A stretch of 64,000 bases of DNA from a bacterium (GTDB lineage: Bacteria; Pseudomonadota; Alphaproteobacteria; Caulobacterales; Caulobacteraceae): NCBI GenBank assembly GCA_030824495.1, contig JAVBXP010000014.1:28817-92816 (forward strand). Direction: 5' to 3'. Within the stretch, counting starts at the first letter, position 1. Every line of letters begins with the position of its first letter. Positions 9,188 through 17,972 of this stretch are shown piece after piece. The notes under the pieces were generated by a model that was not told the DNA's origin, made no database searches, and saw only the letters and a list, made by a program, of their open reading frames with translations. A program made the translations under genes and the position numbers.

Positions 9188-10156
9188 TTGAAGTTGCCTA
9201 AAGTCGCCGCCGTCCTTGGCCTGTCGCTCGTGATGGGCCTGTCGCTCGCGTCCGAAGCGGACGCCCGTCGCGGTGGAAGCTTCGGCAGCCGGGGCGCACG
9301 CACCTATAGCGCGCCGCCGCCGACCAAGACCGCCCCCACCCAGACCGCGCCGGTTGAACGTTCGATGACCTCGCCGCAGGCCGCTCAGCCTGGCGCGGCC
9401 AATGCGGCGCGTCCGCAAACGGCCAATCCGATGAACGCGCCCAAGCGCGGTGGCATCCTCGGCAACCGGCTCTTCCAGGGCCTGATGGTCGGCGGTCTGA
9501 TCGGCATGCTGCTCGGTCACGGGTTCGGCGCGGGCCTGGCCGGCGCCCTGGGAGGCATCCTGCAGATCGCTCTGCTGGCTCTCGCCGGTATGCTGATCTT
9601 CAAGTTCTTCGCCAATCGCCGGCGTACAGCGACCGCGGCGGCGGCCGGCCCGATGGCCGCGGCCGGTAACACCAGCTTCCGCTCGCCCTTCGACGTCCAG
9701 CAACCTGCCTCGGGCGGCTATGCGCCCGCCGCCGCGCCCTATGCCGGCGAGGATTTTGGCGTGCAGACCGCCGACCGTGAGGTCTTCGAGCGCATGCTGC
9801 GCGAAGTCCAGGAGGCATTCGGTCGCGAGGACTATGCCGCGATCCGCGAGCGCAGCACGCCTGAGATCATGAGCTATCTGGCCGAAGAACTCAGCCAGAA
9901 CGCGACGCGAGGCGTCCGCAACCAGGTCAGCGACGTCCAGATGCTGGAAGGTGATGTGGCCGAGGCTTGGCGCGAAGGCGACGTCGAGTACGCGACCGCC
10001 GCCCTGCGCTATTCCAGCCGCGACTGGATGGTTGATCGCGAGAGCGGCGCCGTCGTTGAGGGCGATCCAAACGCCGTCACCGAGACGACCGAACTGTGGA
10101 CCTTCGTCCGCACTCCTGGCCAAGCCTGGAAGTTGTCGGCGATCCAAGAGGCGTAA
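9188..10156 (+). CDS. second Tim44-like domain protein, with signal peptide and glycine-rich membrane segment
   Basis: 322 residues from TTG 9188, preceded by AAGGAAA with good spacing. A signal peptide ends near A-S-E-A-D-A (about residue 26), followed by R-R-G-G-S-F-G-S-R-G, a Pro/Ala/Thr-rich stretch, a Gly-rich hydrophobic region (about 100-140) and a C-terminal Tim44-like domain (about 190-322) with A-F-G-R-E-D-Y-A-A-I-R-E and T-E-L-W-T-F-V-R. This is the architecture of secreted or membrane Tim44-domain proteins. It is a distant paralogue of the gene at 6652, two genes upstream. Function unknown. Confidence 0.8.
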   Translation: MKLPKVAAVLGLSLVMGLSLASEADARRGGSFGSRGARTYSAPPPTKTAPTQTAPVERSMTSPQAAQPGAANAARPQTANPMNAPKRGGILGNRLFQGLMVGGLIGMLLGHGFGAGLAGALGGILQIALLALAGMLIFKFFANRRRTATAAAAGPMAAAGNTSFRSPFDVQQPASGGYAPAAAPYAGEDFGVQTADREVFERMLREVQEAFGREDYAAIRERSTPEIMSYLAEELSQNATRGVRNQVSDVQMLEGDVAEAWREGDVEYATAALRYSSRDWMVDRESGAVVEGDPNAVTETTELWTFVRTPGQAWKLSAIQEA

Positions 10157-10174
10157 GCCCACCCCTCCTCTCGT

Positions 10175-10200
10175 GATGGCCGGGCGTTGTCCCGGCCATC
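10175..10200. repeat. perfect hairpin between convergent genes
   Basis: A 10-bp perfect inverted repeat GATGGCCGGG / CCCGGCCATC around a 6-base loop lies between the Tim44-like gene and the convergent secreted-protein gene. It has no T-run, so it is not a standard intrinsic terminator. It resembles the core of the family B palindromes found elsewhere in the window. Confidence 0.6.
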
Positions 10201-10249
10201 CACTATTTGCAGCACTCAGTCGGGGATGACGGACGCCTGCGCAGGGCGC

Positions 10250-10666
10250 TCATCGCCAGATCTGCGCGGCCTTGGCGATTTCAGGTTGGCTGAGGCGAGC
10301 GCTAAGTTGCTCGCCCTCGATCATGCAGGCGGCGGTGGCCCGGCCGGCGCTTGTTCCCGTGACCACACAGACCGCGTCACGTGCGAACGCCGCGGCCATC
10401 AGACGCTGCTTGGCGTCGTCGGCGCTTGAAGTGCGCATCACGCGGGGGTCGAGGACCTGAAGCTCCACCCAGGTGCTGGGTGAGGGCTCAAGGGCGATGC
10501 ACAGTCGCCCTCCGTCTATGACGTGAAGCACCGGACCCCTGATCTGAGCGCCCACAGCCGGCGCTTCGCCGCGGCACAGTGACGTCGTGGCTTGAGCCTC
10601 GGTCGCCACCAGGGCGACGCCGAGCATAAGGCCAAGAGCGATCATGATGCGCTTCGAGCGGGACAC
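10250..10666 (-). CDS. small secreted protein, distantly SNase-like
   Basis: 138 residues from GTG 10666 with a plausible AAAGG upstream. Residues 1-27 form a signal peptide ending near A-T-E-A-Q-A. The mature part contains four cysteines and V-L-H-V-I-D-G-G-R-L, which resembles the first strand-turn of thermonuclease (SNase-like) domains where V-x-D-G-D is usual, but the catalytic aspartate and arginines are not evident. I therefore see an exported protein possibly derived from that fold, not a demonstrated nuclease. Confidence 0.6.
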   Translation of the reverse strand: MSRSKRIMIALGLMLGVALVATEAQATTSLCRGEAPAVGAQIRGPVLHVIDGGRLCIALEPSPSTWVELQVLDPRVMRTSSADDAKQRLMAAAFARDAVCVVTGTSAGRATAACMIEGEQLSARLSQPEIAKAAQIWR

Positions 10667-10843
10667 GGGGGAGCCTTTCTGGTCCTCTTCCGTAAAGCGC
10701 GGGCGGGCGCTCTTTGTTCCTTGATCTTGACGCTGGCCTTATGCGCCGCGCCGTCTTGCGTATCGAACCCTTACGCGCCGATCGCCATGCTGTCGGGGAT
10801 GGCCAAGCCGTGCGCCGGCCAGCGTTTCTCGATAGAGGCGATC

Positions 10844-11281
10844 ATGTCGCAACAGACTTTCCACCCCACCATCAGCCTGTCCCAACTGCTTGCCGAGGCC
10901 GGCGTCCGCTCGGCCAGCAACATCCGCGTCACGGGCCCCGGCAGCCTGCCCGCGCTGCTATGGCTCTGCCGGCGCGGCTACGAGCGGGTCGGCTGCTTGC
11001 AGGCGGGCCGCCGCTCGCCCGCCGACGACGCCGAGGCGCTTCTCGTGGCGCATACCGCAACCGGCGCCTGGTTGGCCGATCTGCTGGACCGCGGGCCGCA
11101 TGTCCGCGAGGGCGGGGTGATGATCGTCCAGACCGCCCATGCACCGGCCGCCAATGACGGGGTAGTGGAGGCGGTGTTCCGCGCCCACGGCTTCAATGTG
11201 GTTCGCCGGTTGTCCGGGGCGCATCGCAACGTCCTGGTCGCGAGACGGGCCGCCGCTGGCGATCTGCGTGAGGCGGCCTAA
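10844..11281 (+). CDS. uncharacterised protein, first gene of a small operon
   Basis: 145 residues from ATG 10844, preceded by GAGG six bases upstream; the frame is open upstream but without plausible coding character. No family recognised. The order of elements, an early V-T-G-P-G-S-L-P-A-L-L loop, a central G-G-V-M-I-V-Q-T-A strand and a final H-G-F-N-V-V-R-R-L-S-G / R-N-V-L-V-A-R-R, faintly resembles a shortened Rossmann methyltransferase fold; this is inference only. It lies two bases before the LysR-effector-only gene at 11284, so the two are almost certainly co-expressed. Confidence 0.65.
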   Translation: MSQQTFHPTISLSQLLAEAGVRSASNIRVTGPGSLPALLWLCRRGYERVGCLQAGRRSPADDAEALLVAHTATGAWLADLLDRGPHVREGGVMIVQTAHAPAANDGVVEAVFRAHGFNVVRRLSGAHRNVLVARRAAAGDLREAA

Positions 11282-11283
11282 TC

Positions 11284-11961
11284 ATGGAGCTTTCGTACCG
11301 CACCTATACCAGCCCGATCTCGGCCTGGCGCACGCCGCGCCGGCGCGAACGCCTGACGCTTGGCGTCGCCTGCTCGCTGAACTGGGGCCCGCTGCGCGAT
11401 CTGATCGGCCGGTATCGCCGACGGCGGCCGGAGGTCGATCTGGTGATCGAGGATCTCGACGAAACGTCTATGGCCGATCGCATTCCTGGCCGGCGCGTGG
11501 ATATCGCCGTGGCGCTGCACGACGCCGGCGCGCCGGGCTGGCGCTCGACGCCGCTGTGGAGTGAGCCTTTGATGGCCTTCATGGCCGAAGGTCATCCGCT
11601 GGCGGCCTGCAACAGCGTCGCATCGGCGGCGCTGCGAGAGACCCCGATCCTGATGGCCGGGAACGGGGCCGGTGACAGGGCGCTGCAACGGGCGATCATC
11701 GGGGCGCTCGGCGGCCCGCCGAACTTTCTTCACTACGCGGTGCAGCGCGACAACCTGATTGACCTGACGGCCCTGGGGTTCGGGGTGACGATCGCTGGGG
11801 GCTCGGCTCTGGGCGCCTTCTATCCGGGGGTTTGCGCCCGTCCCCTGGAAAGCGAGAGCGCCTGGCTGTCCTACTGCGCCTTCTGGTCCGCTGAGAACGA
11901 GCGGCCGGCGCTGAGGCGGTTCCTGGACGCCGCCCGGGGCGTGGAGATCGCTGGTGCATGA
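11284..11961 (+). CDS. LysR substrate-binding-domain protein lacking the DNA-binding domain
   Basis: 225 residues that begin almost directly in the effector domain: R-L-T-L-G-V-A near 24-30 is the typical first strand of the LysR substrate-binding (periplasmic-binding-like) domain, R-R-P-E-V-D-L and R-V-D-I-A-V-A-L follow in the right places, and P-L-W-S-E-P-L-M-A-F starts the second lobe. There is no helix-turn-helix: the upstream gene ends three bases earlier and is unrelated. It may be a ligand sensor acting on a partner, or a decayed regulator. The end overlaps the 56-codon gene at 11954. Confidence 0.78.
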   Translation: MELSYRTYTSPISAWRTPRRRERLTLGVACSLNWGPLRDLIGRYRRRRPEVDLVIEDLDETSMADRIPGRRVDIAVALHDAGAPGWRSTPLWSEPLMAFMAEGHPLAACNSVASAALRETPILMAGNGAGDRALQRAIIGALGGPPNFLHYAVQRDNLIDLTALGFGVTIAGGSALGAFYPGVCARPLESESAWLSYCAFWSAENERPALRRFLDAARGVEIAGA

Positions 11962-12124
11962 GCGCCAAGCGCCCGGTTGGCGGCGCGAGGCCCGCCGCGA
12001 TTTCTGGGGCAATCTGGGGATAGCGGCGATGGTGTTGATCCTGCTGGGGGCGGTGGCGATCGCCCGGCAGGCCGAGGGCCAGGAGGCGCCGGCCGCCACG
12101 ACGACGCGCGACGGGAGCGCTTAG
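11954..12124 (+). CDS. small single-pass membrane protein (56 aa)
   Basis: A GTG-started frame overlapping the end of the LysR-effector gene by eight bases. It encodes a basic and aromatic N-terminus (R-R-E-A-R-R-D-F-W-G-N), one hydrophobic segment (about 22-37, I-A-A-M-V-L-I-L-L-G-A-V-A-I-A) and a short Ala/Thr tail. The inside-positive topology, overlap and position in the operon make it likely to be real, but no homologue is known to me. A start further inside is possible. Confidence 0.5.
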   Translation: MHERQAPGWRREARRDFWGNLGIAAMVLILLGAVAIARQAEGQEAPAATTTRDGSA

Positions 12125-12166
12125 GCTTGCCGGCCGTTATGCCTGGGCAATTCGGAGGACGTCCCC

Positions 12167-12472
12167 ATGAGCAAGCCGGTCACAGTCACCATTCCGCACG
12201 AACTCGGCCGGGCGGAGGCGCGCAAGCGGATCGAGGACGGGATCAGCCGCATGGGCCATCAGTTCGATGGGGTGAAGCTGACCAAGGCGTGGGACGGTGA
12301 TCGATTGAGCTTCTCGGCGAAGGTCGTCGGTCAGGCGGTGGCCGGCCGCCTGGACGTCATGGAGGAAGCCGTCCGCATGGAGGTCGATCTGCCGCCGTTC
12401 TTCGCCATGATCGCCGACAAGGTGAAGGGCCGGCTGAAGAAGGAAGGCCAGCTCATGTTGGAGAAGAAATAG
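12167..12472 (+). CDS. polyhydroxyalkanoate-granule-associated family protein (PHA_gran_rgn)
   Basis: 101 residues preceded by a strong GGAGGA. The protein begins S-K-P-V-T-V-T-I-P-H-E-L-G-R-A-E-A-R-K-R-I and ends with K-V-K-G-R-L-K-K-E-G, matching the small family annotated as putative polyhydroxyalkanoic acid system proteins. The name comes from genomic association; direct function is unproven. It is 42 bases downstream of the small membrane protein and overlaps the end of the convergent CPBP protease gene by 20 bases. Confidence 0.82.
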   Translation: MSKPVTVTIPHELGRAEARKRIEDGISRMGHQFDGVKLTKAWDGDRLSFSAKVVGQAVAGRLDVMEEAVRMEVDLPPFFAMIADKVKGRLKKEGQLMLEKK

Positions 12473-13337
12473 ATCCCATCAGCCGCGGCATGCGACGGGT
12501 GATCTCCACGGCCCAGATCATGTAGAGGGCGAGCCCCACCTCGCCCAGGATGTCATCGACGTCTCCAGCCACGCCGGGGTCCTCGGGCAGCATCGGTCCC
12601 TGGATGAGGGCGAGCATCAGGTTGGTGGCGACGTGGGCGCCTATCGCAAATTCCAGCCCGCCAAGCCGTAGCGCCGCCCAAGCGAATGCAGCGCCGGCCA
12701 GCGCCCGGGCGGCCAAGGCGGTCGGGTCGAACTCCAGGTGAAAAAGGGCGAAGACGATGGCGTTGATGGCGATGACCAGCCAGGTGCGCTTTGTCAGGGC
12801 CGCGGTCTGCTGAAGCAGGTAGCCGCGAAACACCACCTCTTCGGCGGTGGCCGCTACGAACAGGCCGACAATCACCGCGGCGACGTAGGCGAGCTTGAGG
12901 CCCATCGAATAGGTCGGGTCGAAGATCGGATATTCGAACTGGCCGTCGAGGATCACCACGTCGATGGTCATGACCACCCCGACGCCGATCATGGTCAGGG
13001 CCGCGCCCCACAGCACCAGATTCCAGCGGAACTCCGGCGCGGCGGTCAGCCAGCTCTTCAGCGGTCGGGCGAAGACATAGTGCGCGGCCAGCATGATCCC
13101 GAAAGCCAGCCCGCCCAGGCCTGCGCCGAGTTGAAGCACGTAGATCGCCGAGCGCTGAAGCTTGGGATCGGCCGTCACCGCGAAGATGTCGCCATTGGTC
13201 GACAGGGCGATGGTCACCGCGATGACGATGCTGAGCACGAAGAACACGATCGGGGCCGCCAGCGCCATGGCGGCGATGCGCGCCCAGCGGCGGTCGCGCT
13301 CGGTGATGGCCTGCAGAAAGGGAAATTCAGCGATCAC
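12453..13337 (-). CDS. CPBP-family intramembrane metalloprotease (CAAX protease-like)
   Basis: 294 residues, about eight hydrophobic segments. The Abi/CPBP motifs are present: E-E-V-V-F-R-G-Y-L (near 166-174, the glutamate pair and Arg), F-A-L-F-H-L-E (near 200, zinc His) and G-A-H-V-A-T-N (near 240). Such enzymes sit in the inner membrane and cleave or process membrane substrates; some bacterial members confer bacteriocin immunity. The substrate is unknown. Its last 20 bases overlap the convergent PHA-family gene. Confidence 0.87.
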   Translation of the reverse strand: MIAEFPFLQAITERDRRWARIAAMALAAPIVFFVLSIVIAVTIALSTNGDIFAVTADPKLQRSAIYVLQLGAGLGGLAFGIMLAAHYVFARPLKSWLTAAPEFRWNLVLWGAALTMIGVGVVMTIDVVILDGQFEYPIFDPTYSMGLKLAYVAAVIVGLFVAATAEEVVFRGYLLQQTAALTKRTWLVIAINAIVFALFHLEFDPTALAARALAGAAFAWAALRLGGLEFAIGAHVATNLMLALIQGPMLPEDPGVAGDVDDILGEVGLALYMIWAVEITRRMPRLMGSISSPT

Positions 13338-13514
13338 GGCTTAACGATCTGTGGGCCAGGGAAGCGGAGCCAGGGCGGCCCTGGCATTTAGCCGTATCCG
13401 GTCGATGGACGCAGGAATTCCTCGCTGCGGACCTTGAAATATGTTCCCCCGACAACCCCACTCGAACCTTTGGGTGGGTTCTTCGTTGGTAGCTCAGACA
13501 GTGGAGCTTCCTCG

Positions 13515-13760
13515 ATGACCCTGACCCGTGCGGTCACGCCGATGCCAGATTTCGTGAAGGTCGCCCTCAATGAGCGAAGCTTGAACGCCGCTTATGAAGC
13601 CCGCCCGCCGTTTCAGCGGAACGACTACCTGACCTGGATCCTCCGTGCCCGGAAGGAAGAGACGCGGCGCAAGCGCCTAGCCCAGATGCTGGACGAGCTT
13701 GAGGACGGCGACGTCTATATGAAGATGACCTGGAAGCCGTCGTCGGCGGCCGTTCGATAG
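13515..13760 (+). CDS. YdeI/OmpD-associated family protein (short form)
   Basis: 81 residues from ATG 13515. The segment F-Q-R-N-D-Y-L-T-W-I followed by A-R-K-E-E-T-R-R-K-R-L-A-Q-M-L-D-E-L-E-D-G-D matches the C-terminal helix pair of YdeI/OmpD-associated (bacteriocin-protection) proteins, W-I-x-x-A-K-x-x-E-T-R-x-x-R. It lacks the N-terminal half found in longer relatives. An upstream in-frame ATG at 13434 would add 27 residues with no family match. It converges with hisE, one base apart. Confidence 0.75.
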   Translation: MTLTRAVTPMPDFVKVALNERSLNAAYEARPPFQRNDYLTWILRARKEETRRKRLAQMLDELEDGDVYMKMTWKPSSAAVR

Positions 13761-13761
13761 C

Positions 13762-14091
13762 CTAGGCCGAGGGCCGTGAGGCTTTCTCGGCGAGGCCGGA
13801 GGTTCCCTCGCGGGCTTCGAGTTTGGCGGCGACGTCGTCGAGGCTGACGCCGGCGCGGGCCAGCAGGACCAGCCAGTGATAGATCAGGTCGGCGCTCTCG
13901 GCGGCTAGGCCGTCCTGGTCGCCCTGGGCGGCGGCGATCACCGCCTCGACGGCTTCCTCGCCGAACTTCTTGGCGGCGCGCTCGACGCCGTCCGAGAGCA
14001 GCTTGGCGGTGTAGGAACTGGACGGATCGGCGCCCTTGCGAGCCTCGATGGTGGCGGCCAGGCGCTCAAGCGTCTCGGTGAAGCGGGTCAT
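13762..14091 (-). CDS. hisE: phosphoribosyl-ATP pyrophosphatase
   Basis: 109 residues, the stand-alone HisE form of the second histidine step, hydrolysing PR-ATP to PR-AMP and PPi. The all-alpha MazG-like core is visible in [14 protein letters not shown] (near 41-54), with the E-E-x-x-E metal-binding pattern, and [13 protein letters not shown] (near 65-77). The start overlaps the hisF stop as ATGA (14088-14091). It is the last gene of the his operon; hisI is not in this window. Confidence 0.94.
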   Translation of the reverse strand: MTRFTETLERLAATIEARKGADPSSSYTAKLLSDGVERAAKKFGEEAVEAVIAAAQGDQDGLAAESADLIYHWLVLLARAGVSLDDVAAKLEAREGTSGLAEKASRPSA

Positions 14092-14876
14092 GCGAGCTCT
14101 CGAACCGGAATACGGGCCTCCGCCATCGCCCGCTTGGCCTGCGCGACCGAAACCTCGCCGAAGTGGAAGATCGAGGCGGCCAGCACGGCGTCGGCGCCGC
14201 CTTTGGTCACGGCCTCGACCATGTGCTGGGCGTTGCCGGCCCCGCCCGAGGCGATGACCGGCACGTTCACGGCGCTGGTCACGGCCTTCAGCAGGTCCAG
14301 ATCGTAGCCGTTCTTGGCTCCGTCACGGTCCATCGAGGTCAGCAGGATCTCGCCCGCCCCGCGCTTCACGGCGTTGACCGCGTACTCCACCACGTCGAGG
14401 CCGGTGTCGGTGCGGCCGCCATAGGTGAAGACCCGCCAGCCGTCATTACGACCCGCGCCGCCAGAAACGGTGGCGCCGTGCTTGGCGTCGATGGCCACGA
14501 CAACGGCCTGGGAGCCGAACGCATCTGCGCAGGCGCTGATCAGGTCGGGGTTCTCGACGGCCGCGGTATTGACCGAAATCTTGTCGGCGCCGGCCAGCAG
14601 AAGCCGCCGGGCGTCTTCGACCTGGCGGATGCCGCCGCCGACGCTGAGCGGCATGAAGCAGACATCGGCGGTGCGGGCGATGACGTCGAGGATCGCCCCG
14701 CGTCGCTCGTGGCTGGCGGTGATGTCCAGGAACATCAGCTCGTCGGCGCCAGCGGCGTCATAGGCGGTGGCTTGCTCTACCGGATCGCCGGCGTCGCGCA
14801 GCGAGACGAAATTGACGCCCTTCACCACACGGCCGTCCTTGACGTCCAGGCAGGGAATGACGCGAACCCGCAGCAT
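14088..14876 (-). CDS. hisF: imidazole glycerol phosphate synthase, cyclase subunit
   Basis: 262 residues beginning [20 protein letters not shown], the invariant start of HisF with catalytic D11. The second catalytic aspartate is in V-A-I-D-A-K near residue 130; phosphate loops include S-V-G-G-G-I-R and A-S-G-G-A-G-N. It makes IGP and AICAR from PRFAR with ammonia from HisH. The frame is open far upstream, but the ATG at 14876 shares its A with the hisA stop (TGATG), fixing the start. Confidence 0.96.
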   Translation of the reverse strand: MLRVRVIPCLDVKDGRVVKGVNFVSLRDAGDPVEQATAYDAAGADELMFLDITASHERRGAILDVIARTADVCFMPLSVGGGIRQVEDARRLLLAGADKISVNTAAVENPDLISACADAFGSQAVVVAIDAKHGATVSGGAGRNDGWRVFTYGGRTDTGLDVVEYAVNAVKRGAGEILLTSMDRDGAKNGYDLDLLKAVTSAVNVPVIASGGAGNAQHMVEAVTKGGADAVLAASIFHFGEVSVAQAKRAMAEARIPVRELA

Positions 14877-15607
14877 CAGGCGGCGACCTTCAGGGCTTCT
14901 TCCGGCGAGATCGCGCCGTTGTAGAGCGCGCGGCCGAGCACGGCCCCGGCGATCGGCACGCCCTTGCGCGCCTTCAGCTTGACGATGTCGTCGATGGTGG
15001 CCAGGCCGCCGGCGGCGATCACCGGGATGGCGACGGCGTCGGCGATGGCGCCGAAGGCCTCGACATTGAAGCCCATGACGGTGCCGTCGCGGTCGATGTC
15101 GGTGATAATCAGGGCGCCCACGCCGGCGTCCTCGAAGCGCTTGGCCACGGTGACGGCGTCTAGGTCGGAGCTTTCGGTCCAACCTTGGGTCGCGACCTTG
15201 CCGGCGCGCACATCGACGGAGACGGCGATCTGCTCGGGCCACAGCTTGGCGGCTTGCTTGACGATCTCCGGCTCGGTCACCGCGACGGTGCCGAGGATCA
15301 CGCGGCTGACGCCGGCCTCGATCCAGCGCTCGATGTCCTTCAGGCTGCGGATGCCGCCGCCCAGTTGGACGGGGATCGACACGGCCTGGAGAATGGCCTC
15401 GACGGCCTGCTCATTGATGGCCTTGCCCTGCACGGCGCCGTTCAGGTCGACCACGTGCACCCAGTGGAAGCCGGACTCCACGAAGCTGGCGGCCTGGGCG
15501 GCGGGCGAGGTGTTGAACACCGTTGCGGTGCTGAGATCGCCATGCAGGACGCGCACGCATTGGCCGTCCTTGAGATCGATGGCCGGGTAAAGGATCACGG
15601 TCGCCAC
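14876..15607 (-). CDS. hisA: ProFAR isomerase (HisA)
   Basis: 243 residues from GTG 15607; a (beta/alpha)8 isomerase converting ProFAR to PRFAR. Family marks: P-A-I-D-L-K-D-G near residues 8-15 (catalytic D), G-G-G-I-R near 83-87, and T-D-I-D-R-D-G-T near 130 with the second aspartate. The start lies 13 bases inside the 3' end of hisH and the stop shares one base with hisF, so translation is coupled on both sides. Confidence 0.95.
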   Translation of the reverse strand: MATVILYPAIDLKDGQCVRVLHGDLSTATVFNTSPAAQAASFVESGFHWVHVVDLNGAVQGKAINEQAVEAILQAVSIPVQLGGGIRSLKDIERWIEAGVSRVILGTVAVTEPEIVKQAAKLWPEQIAVSVDVRAGKVATQGWTESSDLDAVTVAKRFEDAGVGALIITDIDRDGTVMGFNVEAFGAIADAVAIPVIAAGGLATIDDIVKLKARKGVPIAGAVLGRALYNGAISPEEALKVAA

Positions 15608-16227
15608 TCCAGAAACCGCGCCAGGAGGGCAAGCCCGGCGCTCTGCGACTTTTCAGGGTGAAATTGTACGCCCGCTACATTGCCCTTGGCGACCGCGGCG
15701 GGGAACTTTCCGCCATGGTCGACATAGGCCGCCACATCGCTTTCGTCCGTCGGGTAGAAGGCGAAGGAGTGGGTGAAGTACATGGGGGCCTCGCCGATCT
15801 CGCTGACCAGCGGCGGACCGCTGAGCGAAATCAGGTTGTTCCAGCCCATATGCGGGATCTTGGCGGCCTTGTCGGCGGGTTCGACGCGACGGACGTCGCC
15901 CTCGATCCAGCCGAGGCCGGGGGTCTCGCCGAACTCCAGGCCGCGCGAGGCCAGGAGTTGCATGCCGACGCAGACGCCGAGGAACGGGCGGCCTTTGGCC
16001 TGCACCGCCTGCGTCATGCCTTCGATCAGACCGGGACGTTCGCCCAGCGCCTTCATGCAGGCCGCAAAGGCCCCCACGCCAGGCAGCATGACGCGATCGG
16101 CGGCGGCCACGACCTCAGGATCGCTGGTGACGACGATGTTTGCGCGGCCATCGGCGGCGCGGACGAGGGCCTTTTCGGCCGAGCGAAGGTTGCCCGACCC
16201 GTAGTCGATCAGGGCGACGCTCTGCAT
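15595..16227 (-). CDS. hisH: imidazole glycerol phosphate synthase, glutamine amidotransferase subunit
   Basis: 210 residues from ATG 16227 (M-Q-S-V-A-L-I-D-Y-G-S-G-N-L-R-S). The class I amidotransferase nucleophile is in L-G-V-C-V-G-M-Q-L-L (near 85-94) and the catalytic His-x-Glu in V-Q-F-H-P-E-K-S near the C-terminus. It supplies ammonia to HisF. The frame continues upstream of 16227, but those residues show no family match. Ten bases separate it from hisB. Confidence 0.95.
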   Translation of the reverse strand: MQSVALIDYGSGNLRSAEKALVRAADGRANIVVTSDPEVVAAADRVMLPGVGAFAACMKALGERPGLIEGMTQAVQAKGRPFLGVCVGMQLLASRGLEFGETPGLGWIEGDVRRVEPADKAAKIPHMGWNNLISLSGPPLVSEIGEAPMYFTHSFAFYPTDESDVAAYVDHGGKFPAAVAKGNVAGVQFHPEKSQSAGLALLARFLEWRP

Positions 16228-16237
16228 GGGATGAATC

Positions 16238-16828
16238 CTAGAGAACGCCCTTGGTCGACGGAGCGTGACCATGGGTCTTGGGGTCGAGTTCAATGGCGGT
16301 GCGCAGGGCGCGGGCAAGCGCCTTGAAACCGCTTTCGGCGATGTGGTGGCTATTGTCGCCGTAGAGGGTTTCCAAATGCACGCAGGCGCCCAGGTTCATG
16401 GCGAAGGCGTGGTGGAATTCCTTGAACAGCTCGGTGTCGAACTCGCCGATTTTCGGGGTCTTGAATGCGACGTTCCAGATCAGATAGGGGCGATTGGAGA
16501 GGTCGATGGCGCAGCGCGCCAGCGTCTCGTCCATCGGGATATAGGCGTGACCGAAGCGGCGGATGCCCTTGAAGCCGTCCAGCGCCTTGTGGATCGCCTG
16601 ACCGAGGACAATGCCGGTGTCTTCCACGGTGTGGTGGAAGTCGATGTGCAGGTCGCCCTTGGTGCGGACCTTCAGGTCGATGCCGCCGTGGCGGGCGAAG
16701 GCGTCCAGCATATGGTCGAAGAAGCCGATGCCGGTCTCGACATCGGACACGCCAGAGCCGTCCAGATCCACGCTGACCGTGATCTGGGTCTCTTTAGTGT
16801 TGCGGCTGACTTCCGCCGTTCGCGACAT
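16238..16828 (-). CDS. hisB: imidazoleglycerol-phosphate dehydratase
   Basis: 196 residues, the single-function HisB of alphaproteobacteria. The two metal-binding repeats are visible: G-F-F-D-H-M-L (near 33-39) with [10 protein letters not shown] (near 60-69), and E-F-H-H-A-F-A (near 130) with D-N-S-H-H-I-A-E (near 155). It dehydrates IGP to imidazole acetol phosphate. ATG 16828 is preferred over the TTG at 16834. It follows a PfkB-family kinase gene by 20 bases, so that kinase appears to head the operon. Confidence 0.95.
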   Translation of the reverse strand: MSRTAEVSRNTKETQITVSVDLDGSGVSDVETGIGFFDHMLDAFARHGGIDLKVRTKGDLHIDFHHTVEDTGIVLGQAIHKALDGFKGIRRFGHAYIPMDETLARCAIDLSNRPYLIWNVAFKTPKIGEFDTELFKEFHHAFAMNLGACVHLETLYGDNSHHIAESGFKALARALRTAIELDPKTHGHAPSTKGVL

Positions 16829-16848
16829 TTCCAAACGTCCTTTGGGCC

Positions 16849-17838
16849 TCAGAGTCCTTTGGTAGCCGCTAGGTCTTTCAGATTAACCAACGGGCGCGGA
16901 CCATAGTGCGAGATCACCTCGGACGCCGCGAGGGATCCGAGCTGGCCGCAGACATTGAGCGGCCGGCCGGTCGCGAGGCCGAACATGAACCCGGCTGCGT
17001 ATTGGTCGCCTGCGCCGGTCGTGTCCACGACTTTCTCTACCGGATAGGCCGGAACGGCGAAGGTTTCCCCGCCGGCGGCCACGACGGACCCCTGCGCGCC
17101 TTTGGTGACGGCGGCGATCTTGACCTTGGAGCACAGCGCCGCGACGGCGGCGTCGAAGTCGTTGGTCTGGAAGAGGGAGGTCACCTCGGTGTCGTTGGCG
17201 AACACCAGATCGACCTGGGTCTCAAGGAAGCCAAGCAGCGCCTCGCGGTGGCGATCGACCACGAAGCCGTCCGAGAGGGTGATGGCGATCATTCGGCCCG
17301 ACGCGCGGGCCAGGCCCGCCGCCTTGGCGAAAGCCTTGCGGGCCGCTTCGGCGTCAAACAGGTAGCCTTCGAGATAGACGATCTTCGCCGCCTCGATGAC
17401 GGCCGGATCGATGTCGTCGGAGGTGAACTCGGTCGAGGCGCCCAGGAAGGTGGACATGGTCCGCTCGCCGTCGGGCGTGACATTGATCATCGAGACCGCC
17501 GTGGCCTTGCCGTTCAGCAGGGGAGGGGTGTCGAAATGGGCGCCGATGGCGCGCATGTCGTGGGTGAAGACCTTGCCCAATTGGTCGCCGGCGACCTTGC
17601 CGAGGAAGGCGGCCTTCCCGCCGAACGAGGCGATCCCGGCGATGGTGTTGCCGGCCGAACCGCCCGAGGCTTCGACGCCCGGCGCCATGGCCGCGTAGAT
17701 CGCGGCGCTGCGGGTCTCGTCGACCAGCATCATGGAACCCTTGTCCATGGCTTGCTGCACCAGGAATTCGTCGGTCGCCGGGGCGATCACGTCGACGATG
17801 GCGTTGCCGATGGCGGCGACGTCGTAGAGCTCAGTCAT
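16849..17838 (-). CDS. PfkB-family sugar/nucleoside kinase (adenosine kinase-like)
   Basis: 329 residues. G-G-S-A-G-N-T near residues 59-65 and [13 protein letters not shown] near 272-284 are PfkB signatures 1 and 2; D278 is the catalytic base. The start ([13 protein letters not shown]) and the S-A-G-N loop are those of alphaproteobacterial proteins annotated as adenosine kinase. It phosphorylates a ribonucleoside or sugar at the expense of ATP; the exact substrate is unproven. It sits directly upstream of hisB, possibly linked to purine salvage around the AICAR made by HisF. Confidence 0.85.
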   Translation of the reverse strand: MTELYDVAAIGNAIVDVIAPATDEFLVQQAMDKGSMMLVDETRSAAIYAAMAPGVEASGGSAGNTIAGIASFGGKAAFLGKVAGDQLGKVFTHDMRAIGAHFDTPPLLNGKATAVSMINVTPDGERTMSTFLGASTEFTSDDIDPAVIEAAKIVYLEGYLFDAEAARKAFAKAAGLARASGRMIAITLSDGFVVDRHREALLGFLETQVDLVFANDTEVTSLFQTNDFDAAVAALCSKVKIAAVTKGAQGSVVAAGGETFAVPAYPVEKVVDTTGAGDQYAAGFMFGLATGRPLNVCGQLGSLAASEVISHYGPRPLVNLKDLAATKGL

Positions 17839-17972
17839 GCGGGAGGGCCGGCTTTCGCGAGAATTGGCCTCGGGTCCTACAAGGAAAGCGTTGGCAGGGA
17901 AAGGGTCGGGGGCCGCCGCAGCAACCGTCCTGACGCCCAGGTGTTGATGTCGGGCAGTTCGGAGAAGTGACC

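Noticed and set aside
13488..13507. tRNA-like D-arm sequence GGTAGCTCAG upstream of the YdeI-type gene
   Set aside because: No acceptor, anticodon or T arm can be formed around it; chance or a tiny relic.
14877..15242. Extended N-terminus for hisF
   Set aside because: The invariant HisF start [11 protein letters not shown] and the TGATG overlap with hisA fix the start at 14876.
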